A stretch of DNA of 13,044 bases from Rickettsiales bacterium (GTDB taxonomy: Bacteria > Pseudomonadota > Alphaproteobacteria > Rickettsiales > Anaplasmataceae): contig JAISAR010000051.1 of the NCBI GenBank assembly GCA_031266615.1, positions 1-13,044 on the forward strand, read 5' to 3'. Below are positions 8,727-13,044 of the stretch, piece after piece. The notes under the pieces are model-generated. The model was not told the DNA's origin. It ran no database searches and worked only from the letters and a program-made list of their open reading frames with translations. The first letter of the stretch is position 1. Each line of letters begins with the position of its first letter. A program made the position numbers and the translations under genes.

Positions 8727-8755
8727 TTGACAACCTTCGCCATTCCTTTTATCAT
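8727..8755 (+). promoter_or_regulatory. Strong promoter-like site with no gene downstream
   Basis: TTGACA (8727-8732, perfect -35) is followed after exactly 17 bases by TATCAT (8750-8755, 5 of 6 with the -10 consensus). Initiation would fall near 8762, at the start of the hairpin at 8759-8784. The next plus-strand gene starts more than 600 bases away, so the product may be a non-coding RNA or a long leader. Confidence 0.4.
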
Positions 8756-8758
8756 AGT

Positions 8759-8784
8759 ATTGAAGCTATTCACCTAGCTTCAAT
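8759..8784. repeat. Perfect 10-bp hairpin
   Basis: ATTGAAGCTA (8759-8768) and TAGCTTCAAT (8775-8784) are perfect complements around the six-base loop TTCACC. Neither strand has a T-run after the stem, so it is unlikely to be a rho-independent terminator. It may be a palindromic repeat unit or the 5' stem of an RNA started at the adjacent promoter-like site. Confidence 0.6.
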
Positions 8785-8872
8785 CTGTGCAGATTAAACG
8801 ACGAAAGTATCACGGTTGGCGTCTTATGTTTAATTTTTTGCACTATGTGCACCTTATGTCTTTATTAATTTC

Positions 8873-8888
8873 ACCTAGACTTCTAGGT
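8873..8888. repeat. Short palindrome
   Basis: ACCTAGA (8873-8879) and TCTAGGT (8882-8888) are perfect inverted arms separated by CT. With so tight a centre it is more likely a protein-binding dyad or a repeat fragment than an RNA hairpin. Confidence 0.45.
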
Positions 8889-8925
8889 CTTTCCCTATAC
8901 AAGCTGAAACGCGCTTATAAGTCGT

Positions 8926-9027
8926 TTAAGACAGTATAGTACGCCAATTTGCAGGATTAGAGAGTGAGCAACTTCTACCACGGGACTTCTTTTGTCTTTT
9001 TTTCTGCTTAGTAAATTTCTTAGACAT
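8926..9027 (-). CDS. Tiny Lys/Arg-rich ORF in repeat unit 1 (doubtful gene)
   Basis: The 33 codons begin MSKKFTKQKKRQKKSRGRSC and end in WRTILS before TAA. The first ten residues match the pattern MxKKxTKxxK seen in the second unit. There is no clear ribosome site, and no family is recognised. The only reason to record it is that the coding start and the basic character survive in both copies. It may be a chance reading of a non-coding repeat. Confidence 0.18.
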   Translation of the reverse strand: MSKKFTKQKKRQKKSRGRSCSLSNPANWRTILS

Positions 9028-9078
9028 TAAGCTAAGGTTAGTTGCGGTTTAAAAGCAGCTAGATTGCAGCGTTTAAGA

Positions 9079-9162
9079 CTAAAAAGATGCCAATGTTTTT
9101 GAGCAGATATTGACCGGAGCTTCTTTTGCCTTTTTTTCTCGCTTGGTAAGTTTCTTAAACAT
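9079..9162 (-). CDS. Tiny Lys-rich ORF in repeat unit 2 (doubtful gene)
   Basis: The 27 codons begin MFKKLTKREKKAKEAP and end in TAG. It is the counterpart of the ORF in the first repeat unit, and the two differ mostly after residue 12. Upstream on the minus strand lies a hairpin (AGAGGTT 9163-9169 with AACCTCT 9179-9185) rather than a ribosome site. Confidence 0.18.
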   Translation of the reverse strand: MFKKLTKREKKAKEAPVNICSKTLASF

Positions 9163-9185
9163 AGAGGTTATTGAATGCAACCTCT
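9163..9185. repeat. Seven-base-pair hairpin
   Basis: AGAGGTT (9163-9169) pairs with AACCTCT (9179-9185) around the nine-base loop ATTGAATGC. It directly abuts the second tandem-repeat unit. No T-run follows. Confidence 0.45.
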
Positions 9186-9194
9186 GCAAGAAAG

Positions 9195-9306
9195 GGTATC
9201 ATGAAAGTAGCAGATACCTGTAACCGCAAATTACCTGTAATTGCAATGTTCATGTGTCGCACTATTTGCATGGCAGAATGCAACGCAAGCTTATGCGAAT
9301 GATACC
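9195..9306. repeat. MITE-like unit with 8-bp terminal inverted repeats
   Basis: GGTATCAT (9195-9202) and ATGATACC (9299-9306) are perfect inverted ends of a 112-bp unit. Inside it, 9225-9251 matches 11698-11725 with one indel (CGCAAATTACCTG, then TAATTGCAATGTTC). The left end, GGTATCATGAAAGTAGC, also resembles GGTGTCATGAAAGCAGC at 11596-11612. The unit has no ORF. Two partly matching copies in one window point to a dispersed non-autonomous repeat. Confidence 0.5.
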
Positions 9307-9360
9307 TGTTATTGTAATTATAGTATATACTAGTTTAGCAATAAATTAACTAATAGACAT

Positions 9361-9366
9361 TATAAT
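9361..9366 (+). promoter_or_regulatory. Possible -10 box of the 424-aa gene
   Basis: TATAAT is a perfect -10 box 32 bases before the ATG at 9399, which would give a leader of about 25 bases. No convincing -35 box lies 16-18 bases upstream. GAGAGA at 9388-9393 is a plausible ribosome site. Confidence 0.33.
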
Positions 9367-9398
9367 ATTGATAATTGTAAATTTATTGAGAGATTTTT

Positions 9399-10673
9399 AT
9401 GAGTGAAAAGAAATATATTTTTAAGATAGATCACAGTAAGGCTGTTGAAAAGTTTGGAAGAAACGTTGAGACTCACGGTAGAGAGGAAATCACTAGCAGC
9501 GACTTTAAAGTAACATGTGTTAATTGTTTATATTATAAAGAAATCGAAGTTGATGCAAATTACTACCCGTACAGGCCGATGCTCTTTATCCCTGACTTAC
9601 ATTTTACTATAGTAAAAAGTGAAAGCGTAATTGATATAGTAAAAGATGAAGATGGTTCAGTTAAAATAGTGAAAAGTAATGGAGATGAAAATGTAATTGC
9701 TTACTTTTCAGATAAAGATGGAAATATGACTCATGATCCTCAAGATTTTGAAAAGGTGATAATTAATATTATAAAAGACTTCAAAGACTTATATGATGCA
9801 ATGTCAAATTGTGATATTCTTCTGCTTGAGAATTTGACAGATACTTACATTCAAAACATAGTAGAGTACTTAACAAGCAACCAACTTCAAACTTTAGCAG
9901 AGCACTTAACCGACAACCGATTCCAAGCTTTAGTTGATCACTTAACCAACCACCAGCTCAAAACTCTCGCTCAGGAGTTAAATGAGACAAAACTCAAAAT
10001 TATTGTCCCTATTTTAAATGAGAATCAGCTTGGAGCTCTAGTGAAAGGGTTAAAACCAGGACAATTAGAAAACGTCTTACCCCACTTAAAAATGGATCAA
10101 TTTAAAGTACTCATTAACAGTATAGATGACCCTCAACTTATAGATCTAACAAGAAATTTATCTGACCACCACTTAACCATTCTTTCTAAGGAACTATGGC
10201 ATGAACGACTTCAATTCCTAGTACACACTTTAGAAGGAGATAAATTAAAGGATTTAGTCAATAAGCTGGATCACGAGAAGCTTGAAGTAATAGCTCAAAA
10301 TTTAACCGACCCTGGCAGAATCAAACTTATAATTGATTCCCTAACTGACTCTGAAAAACTTCAAATTTTCGCTCACAATATGCCTGACCAGCTACTTGCA
10401 GAACTTTTGAATAATCTTGATGCAAAAGAGCTTAAAGATATTATTCACAAGCTGCCTTATGAGAAAGTCACAACTGTGATTGGTCAATCAGGAGATAAAC
10501 ATCAACTTGATTTTATTGTTAGGGTATTGGAGGAGAAGTTTGGAGATCAGTTCAAACAAAACAAAGAGGTTATTGAGATGCTCAAGCAAATCAAGGAGGA
10601 TATGCCAGACATTGGACAAGCTCCAGATTTTACAGCAGTAGACAGCAATAACGATTTAATACTATTTGTATAG
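9399..10673 (+). CDS. Unknown protein with seventeen 12-residue helical repeats
   Basis: I do not recognise this 424-residue protein. Residues 1-140 form a non-repetitive domain with CxxC (VTCVNCLYY, 38-46) and ending in IIKDFKDLYDAM. Residues 147-352 are an almost unbroken tandem array of 12-residue units such as TSNQLQTLAEHL, TDNRFQALVDHL, NENQLGALVKGL and EGDKLKDLVNKL. Hydrophobic residues fall at positions 5, 8 and 12; two units have 13 residues. The array should form a superhelix of short helices, much as in the MgtE N-terminal domain, although homology is not shown. Residues 380-402 are charged and helical, followed by PDIGQAP (403-409) and an acidic-hydrophobic end. There is no signal peptide or membrane segment. 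The next gene starts 44 bases later and shares the PDIGxAP motif, so the two look like one operon. Confidence 0.82.
   Translation: MSEKKYIFKIDHSKAVEKFGRNVETHGREEITSSDFKVTCVNCLYYKEIEVDANYYPYRPMLFIPDLHFTIVKSESVIDIVKDEDGSVKIVKSNGDENVIAYFSDKDGNMTHDPQDFEKVIINIIKDFKDLYDAMSNCDILLLENLTDTYIQNIVEYLTSNQLQTLAEHLTDNRFQALVDHLTNHQLKTLAQELNETKLKIIVPILNENQLGALVKGLKPGQLENVLPHLKMDQFKVLINSIDDPQLIDLTRNLSDHHLTILSKELWHERLQFLVHTLEGDKLKDLVNKLDHEKLEVIAQNLTDPGRIKLIIDSLTDSEKLQIFAHNMPDQLLAELLNNLDAKELKDIIHKLPYEKVTTVIGQSGDKHQLDFIVRVLEEKFGDQFKQNKEVIEMLKQIKEDMPDIGQAPDFTAVDSNNDLILFV
9837..10454 (+). repeat. Coding tandem repeat of about 36 bp, 17 units
   Basis: This is the DNA of the 12-residue array. Early units keep nucleotide similarity as well (for example CACTTAACC recurs at 36-bp intervals near 9903 and 9939), while later units match mainly in protein pattern. 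Two adjacent units (residues 303-328) are 39 bp. This suggests old expansion, with some homogenisation at the left end. Confidence 0.8.
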
Positions 10674-10717
10674 TAGTAATTTGTAAAATAATTAATTTTT
10701 TATAGGAGGACTTTATT

Positions 10718-11182
10718 ATGAACAAAAACATAGAACTACATTCTGATAAAATGGCTTCAGAAGAAGTTACTTTACCAGAAGTTAAGAAACCTAGCTTTAA
10801 CAAACCAACCTTTCAAATACCGGTAATAAAAGAGATTGTCAGCAGTAAAACAAAACAAAAGTTTAATATAACTGACGAAATGCAGCCGGAAGAAATTGAA
10901 AAACTACCACAAATCACACTAACCTTAAAGCATCTCAAAAATTTTTATGATGGCCTAATGAAAAGTATCAACAGATATAACGATGATATAAGTAAAGAGA
11001 TTAAAGATAATATAATAAGCTCGACCATAAAATATATAGGCAACAGTACAAGTGGTATTGAAAGTAAAATTAATAGCATTAAAACGAACTTGGAGGAAAA
11101 AATAGCAGAGGTCAGAAATGAAATTCCAGATATTGGAGAAGCTCCTCCACGTATTACTGGAGAAGAGAATGGATTGTTTTGA
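10718..11182 (+). CDS. Unknown coiled-coil protein with PDIGEAP tail
   Basis: A 154-residue hydrophilic protein of no family I recognise. Its start is well supported by AGGAGG at 10704-10709, eight bases before the ATG. Residues 18-42 are Pro/Lys-rich (LPEVKKPSFNKPTFQIP). Residues 66-83 (ITLTLKHLKNFYDGLMKS) resemble residues 121-137 of the upstream 424-aa protein (IINIIKDFKDLYDAMSN). Residues 85-136 look like a coiled coil rich in Lys, Glu, Ile and Asn. The end carries PDIGEAP (137-143), close to PDIGQAP in the neighbour, then a short acidic tail ending in LF. No signal peptide or membrane segment is present. It is the second gene of a likely operon, and a strong terminator follows it. The ITLxxLKxFYDxL motif resembles trimerised phage fibre or head-fibre proteins, but this is a guess. 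Confidence 0.8.
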   Translation: MNKNIELHSDKMASEEVTLPEVKKPSFNKPTFQIPVIKEIVSSKTKQKFNITDEMQPEEIEKLPQITLTLKHLKNFYDGLMKSINRYNDDISKEIKDNIISSTIKYIGNSTSGIESKINSIKTNLEEKIAEVRNEIPDIGEAPPRITGEENGLF

Positions 11183-11184
11183 TC

Positions 11185-11220
11185 AAAAAAGGCAACAGCC
11201 TGATATCAGGCTGTTGTTTT
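11185..11220. terminator. Rho-independent terminator, probably bidirectional
   Basis: CAACAGCCTGAT (11193-11204) and ATCAGGCTGTTG (11205-11216) form a perfect 24-base palindrome. Six A residues precede it (11185-11190) and TTTT plus further T-rich sequence follows. It lies a few bases after the stop of the 154-aa gene and separates it from the 85-aa gene. A-run and T-run together allow termination in both directions. Confidence 0.88.
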
Positions 11221-11275
11221 CTTTGCATGCTATTTCAGTACAAGCTTTAAAATTTTAATTTTTACAGGAGTTAAC

Positions 11276-11533
11276 GTGAGCAATTACAGTGAACAGGAAA
11301 GTGACAACGAACTTAAATTAATAGGCAAAGTGGAAGTTAAGATCAAGCCTAAGGGTTTTGACAATAATAGCAAGTCTATTGATCAATTAAGTAATGCTAT
11401 AGCAGAGGAGAAAAGTAGGCTTGACGAGCTGATTGTGAAGGTTGATGCAAATTATGAAGGGTTAGTAAAAGAAATCAATGATATAAAATCTTTGCTTGAG
11501 CCACCACCAATGGACTCTCCTGAGTTGTTATAG
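11276..11533 (+). CDS. Small unknown coiled-coil protein, GTG start
   Basis: An 85-residue acidic protein of no family I recognise. It starts with GTG, chosen because AGGAG lies at 11266-11270, five bases upstream, which is an ideal ribosome site. Residues 36-75 (SIDQLSNAIAEEKSRL onward to IKSLLE) have heptad-like spacing and should form a coiled coil. A Pro-rich tail follows (EPPPMDSPELL). The layout of a polar N-terminus, coiled coil and short Pro/acidic tail parallels the 154-aa protein upstream, although PDIGxAP itself is not kept. The intervening terminator suggests its own promoter; TTGCAT (11223-11228) with TAAAAT (11248-11253) is possible, though the spacer is 19 bases. There are no membrane segments. 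Confidence 0.72.
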   Translation: MSNYSEQESDNELKLIGKVEVKIKPKGFDNNSKSIDQLSNAIAEEKSRLDELIVKVDANYEGLVKEINDIKSLLEPPPMDSPELL

Positions 11534-11562
11534 AAAAAAGTCATGACCCTTCTCTTTTCTAT
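11530..11562 (+). terminator. Weak AT-rich hairpin at the end of the 85-aa gene
   Basis: ATAGAAAAAAG (11530-11540) pairs with CTCTTTTCTAT (11552-11562) with one mismatch around an 11-base loop. It starts on the stop codon. The stem is AT-rich and has no T-run after it, so termination is uncertain. Confidence 0.3.
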
Positions 11563-11659
11563 CATTCCACGCGTGGCTCTGGGTTATTTTATAATGGTGT
11601 CATGAAAGCAGCTGTTTTATGTTAGAACACAACGTTTTTGATGATTATGGAAAGGCTGG

Positions 11660-11683
11660 ATCCCAGTGTCGGAGCACTGGGAT
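11660..11683. repeat. Dispersed palindromic repeat (CCCAGTG/CACTGGG hairpin)
   Basis: ATCCCAGTG (11660-11668) and CACTGGGAT (11675-11683) form a perfect nine-base-pair stem with the loop TCGGAG, followed by GACACC. From memory, hairpins of this type are scattered through Wolbachia genomes. A half copy (AAGCACTGGGATGACA) occurs at 11741-11756. Confidence 0.7.
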
Positions 11684-11710
11684 GACACCGTCTGTTACGC
11701 AAATTACCTG

Positions 11711-11826
11711 CTAATTGCAATGTTCGTACAGTTGTGTGTCAAGCACTGGGATGACATCCTCCTAGCAGGCCCAAATCACAATGTTTATATAGTTACGCAT
11801 CACGCGCTGGAATGATACTCTCCTAG
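11711..11826. repeat. Tandem 55-bp duplication, period 61 bp
   Basis: Positions 11711-11765 and 11772-11826 align without gaps over 55 bases with 39 identities by my hand count, and both end in CTCCTAG or TCTCCTAG. Most differences are transitions. The first unit overlaps the piece shared with the 9195-9306 repeat. Confidence 0.6.
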
Positions 11827-11859
11827 GCTACTTGGATGGCACCCTTCTTTATATCTTCA

Positions 11860-12270
11860 TCAACGCATTATGTGGAGGTGGCAATCCAAAAGGGCACTTT
11901 TGCACATTCCGTATGGTTGCCAGTTGCACTTCTCACATGCGTAGTCAAATTTCTCTAAAGACATTTTCTCTCTAATTCTTTTTACTGCTTCGTTCCAGGT
12001 TAAAGTCTCTCCAATTTTTATCTCTAAAATTTCCATATGCCTTCTGTCCAGCTCCATGACTTTAGTTTGTGTGGTGCACTCACCTTGCTCAGTCTGATGC
12101 GGACAAGCACTGCAGATACTATCAAGATCACCGACTACCTTGATTTGAGTATTGGGATAAGTAATTACCTTGTTTGCTATCTTTTTATAGTTTTTTACAA
12201 AGCTCCGAGAATATCCATACCCCCGAAATGCGAGAGTGCACATAAAATGATGAGGGCGAAATCTTATCAT
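11860..12270 (-). CDS. DUF1284-family Cys-rich protein
   Basis: This 136-residue protein matches the DUF1284 family as I remember it: an N-terminal RPHHFMCTLAFRGYGYS (residues 5-21), then VVGDLDSICSACPHQ and a C-terminal Cys cluster. Eight cysteines lie at 11, 53, 56, 65, 112, 115, 123 and 130. The groupings CxxC-x8-C and CxxC-x7-C suggest metal or iron-sulfur binding, but no function is established that I know of. I chose the ATG at 12270, not the longer reading frame to 12429, because the extra 53 residues are bioY in another frame and the family starts at RFRPHH. The start overlaps the bioY stop in ATGA, so translation is likely coupled. A role linked to biotin or cofactor handling is inferred from this pairing only. 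Confidence 0.86.
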   Translation of the reverse strand: MIRFRPHHFMCTLAFRGYGYSRSFVKNYKKIANKVITYPNTQIKVVGDLDSICSACPHQTEQGECTTQTKVMELDRRHMEILEIKIGETLTWNEAVKRIREKMSLEKFDYACEKCNWQPYGMCKSALLDCHLHIMR

Positions 12271-12794
12271 TTTTTTAAATATTGTAGAGCCGCTACTAGT
12301 AGAAAAATCTTTACTAAACCAGGCAGGATAAATGGCAGAACACCAACCGTTATTGCCTGTTTCAGACCAATATGAATAGCAAGCCAACTGACACCATAGA
12401 TAAAGATCACAACTGTGCCAGCCAGACAACTTAGAGAATTACGCATAAGTGATTCACATTTGGAGTCTAGTAACTCATTTACTTCGCCCATTACCATAAC
12501 AGCAGCTAAAAAGCCAATTAAATATCCACCTGTTGGCCCAAAAAGAATGTGATAACCACCGGAAAAACCCGCAAGAATGGGTAACCCTGCTGTACCAAGT
12601 GATAAATATGTAAGCACGGAATAAAATGCCGTTTTGCGGTTAAATTTGAGCCCAATAAGCATCACTCCTAAACTTTGTAGTGTAATAGGCACAGGTTGCA
12701 ACGGTATGCTTATTTGAGTCATTAGAAATAAGAATAAGACGCAAAAGAAAATTTCGACCAATGTTGATTTGCTGCTATATTGTGCTGTAAACAT
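12267..12794 (-). CDS. bioY: BioY biotin transporter (substrate-binding membrane component)
   Basis: BioY is the membrane S-component that binds biotin for uptake, alone or with an ECF energy module; no bioM or bioN lies in the window. Family motifs are visible: SIPLQPVPITLQSLGVMLIGL (29-49), GTAGLPILAGFSGG (67-80) and GPTGGYLIGF (86-95). Five or six hydrophobic segments span about 12-31, 38-50, 57-75, 90-104, 122-143 and 150-172. I chose the ATG at 12794 because GGAG lies four bases upstream; a GTG at 12815 would add seven residues and has no ribosome site. At 175 residues it is slightly short. The last loop reads LPGLVK where the family usually has PGDxxK, so a conserved Asp seems to be missing. 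The gene overlaps the DUF1284 start by four bases and would import biotin in a host-dependent cell. Confidence 0.92.
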   Translation of the reverse strand: MFTAQYSSKSTLVEIFFCVLFLFLMTQISIPLQPVPITLQSLGVMLIGLKFNRKTAFYSVLTYLSLGTAGLPILAGFSGGYHILFGPTGGYLIGFLAAVMVMGEVNELLDSKCESLMRNSLSCLAGTVVIFIYGVSWLAIHIGLKQAITVGVLPFILPGLVKIFLLVAALQYLKK

Positions 12795-12949
12795 ACTTCT
12801 CCAAATAGAATACACTAATGTTAACTATACTTTAAAAGTTTTGCAATTTAAACTTATTGCCCATAATTATATTTCTTATGTGAAACAAAAAGGTTAAACT
12901 TTTTTTAATATTCCGCTATATATAGTTAGTTTTTTTTAGAGGATTAAAA
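12795..12949. promoter_or_regulatory. Divergent promoter region of bioY and the nitroreductase-like gene
   Basis: Both flanking genes point outward, so promoters for both should lie here. On the minus strand TATAGT (12824-12829 on the plus strand) is a fair -10 box for bioY. On the plus strand TTAAAC (12894-12899), a 17-base spacer and TATATA (12917-12922) form a weak promoter for the right-hand gene. No clear operator dyad is seen. Confidence 0.35.
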
Positions 12950-13044
12950 ATGATTAATAAAGAAGATCTAATGGAGTTAATGAAAGTAAGACATAGTGGA
13001 TATTCATATGACCAAAATAGAGTAGTACATCAAGAGGACATAAA
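12950..13044 (+). CDS. Nitroreductase-like protein, N-terminal fragment
   Basis: An ATG at 12950 opens a frame that runs off the right edge after 31 codons. AGAGGA at 12938-12943, six bases upstream, is a good ribosome site. The visible residues include DLMELMKVRHSGYSYDQNRV and VHQEDI. They fit the start of the nitroreductase family (a helix with ELIKxRRSxRxY, then a short loop and the start of a second helix). In that family this Arg-Ser region contacts FMN. Here the usual second Arg is His (RHS), which is common, and the RxY position reads YSY. The assignment rests on one motif only; the substrate cannot be told. Confidence 0.6.
   Translation, partial: MINKEDLMELMKVRHSGYSYDQNRVVHQEDI

Larger units (their letters stand above)
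8923..9162. repeat. Divergent tandem repeat, two units offset by 147 bp
   Basis: Both units begin with CGTTTAAGAC (8923-8932 and 9070-9079). Both continue with GCCAAT and GAGCA blocks and end in a conserved stretch containing CTTCTTTTG, TTTTTTTCT and CTTAGACAT or CTTAAACAT (about 8981-9027 and 9114-9162). The units differ by substitutions and small indels, so the duplication is old. Read on the minus strand, each unit opens with ATG and encodes a short Lys/Arg-rich peptide. Confidence 0.6.
8605..9398. other. Repeat-rich region with no conventional gene
   Basis: About 0.8 kb separates sdhA from the first gene of the unknown cassette. I see no long ORF and no tRNA-like or rRNA-like sequence. 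It contains the structures listed separately: a promoter-like site and hairpin (8727-8784), a palindrome (8873-8888), a divergent tandem repeat with two tiny minus-strand ORFs (8923-9162), a hairpin (9163-9185), and a MITE-like unit (9195-9306). There is also a small stem TGCAC-TAT-GTGCA at 8839-8851. The density of repeats suggests accumulated mobile or palindromic elements. Confidence 0.6.
11534..11859. other. Repeat-filled intergenic region
   Basis: No gene seen. It holds several repeat pieces: the palindrome CCACGCGTGG (11567-11576), a perfect hairpin (11660-11683), a segment shared with 9225-9251 (11698-11725), and a 55-bp tandem duplication (11711-11826). Long-range inverted pairs are GGTGTCAT (11596-11603) with ATGACACC (11682-11689), and ATCATTCCACGCGTG (11561-11575) with CACGCGCTGGAATGAT (11801-11816), the latter with one gap. 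It looks like nested dispersed repeats. Confidence 0.65.

Noticed and set aside
8605..9398. tRNA or other structured housekeeping RNA in the long gap
   Set aside because: No cloverleaf, T-loop GTTC pattern or CCA-type end could be found by eye; the hairpins seen are isolated.
9195..11859. CRISPR array
   Set aside because: The repeats are few, imperfect, unevenly spaced and partly nested, and no cas-like gene is present.
12271..12429. N-terminal extension of the DUF1284 reading frame
   Set aside because: These 53 codons read bioY in another frame. The family begins at RFRPHH, and the ATGA overlap gives a natural start at 12270.
12795..12815. Seven-residue GTG-started extension of bioY
   Set aside because: The GTG at 12815 has no ribosome site, while the ATG at 12794 has GGAG just upstream.

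Overview
The window is AT-rich and reads as the chromosome of a Wolbachia-like member of the Anaplasmataceae (Rickettsiales). The reasons are the combination of a PutA without a DNA-binding domain, an SdhA, a solo BioY, a large ankyrin-repeat protein with membrane segments, a truncated MFS transporter, and intergenic DNA full of short palindromic repeats built around a CCCAGTG/CACTGGG stem. This assignment rests on recognition, not on a search.

Layout. 1-472: the end of an unidentified minus-strand ORF and a broken MFS transporter gene. 473-903: a divergent intergenic region with a putative putA promoter. 904-4044: putA, which oxidises proline to glutamate. 4045-4390: spacer with a 10-bp inverted repeat. 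4391-6802: an ankyrin-repeat protein of 803 aa built from a repeated module of 85-120 aa, with two hydrophobic segments near its C-terminus. 6799-8604 (minus): sdhA, whose stop codon overlaps the ankyrin stop. 8605-9398: about 0.8 kb without a conventional gene, holding a strong promoter-like site in front of a perfect hairpin, a divergent tandem repeat with two tiny ORFs, and a MITE-like repeat. 9399-11533: three plus-strand genes that I do not recognise. The first has 17 units of a 12-residue helical repeat. The first two share a PDIG(Q/E)AP C-terminal motif and the third has a weaker Pro-rich tail. A perfect-palindrome terminator separates the second from the third. 11534-11859: a second block of dispersed and tandem repeats. 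11860-12794 (minus): a coupled pair, bioY and a Cys-rich DUF1284 gene. 12950-end: the start of a nitroreductase-like gene.

The recognisable metabolism fits an intracellular bacterium that lives on host amino acids. PutA turns proline into glutamate, which enters the TCA cycle where SdhA acts as succinate dehydrogenase, and BioY would import biotin. The ankyrin protein is a plausible host-interaction protein. The most interesting block is 9399-11533, a repeat-flanked set of small proteins of unknown function that looks inserted between sdhA and bioY.
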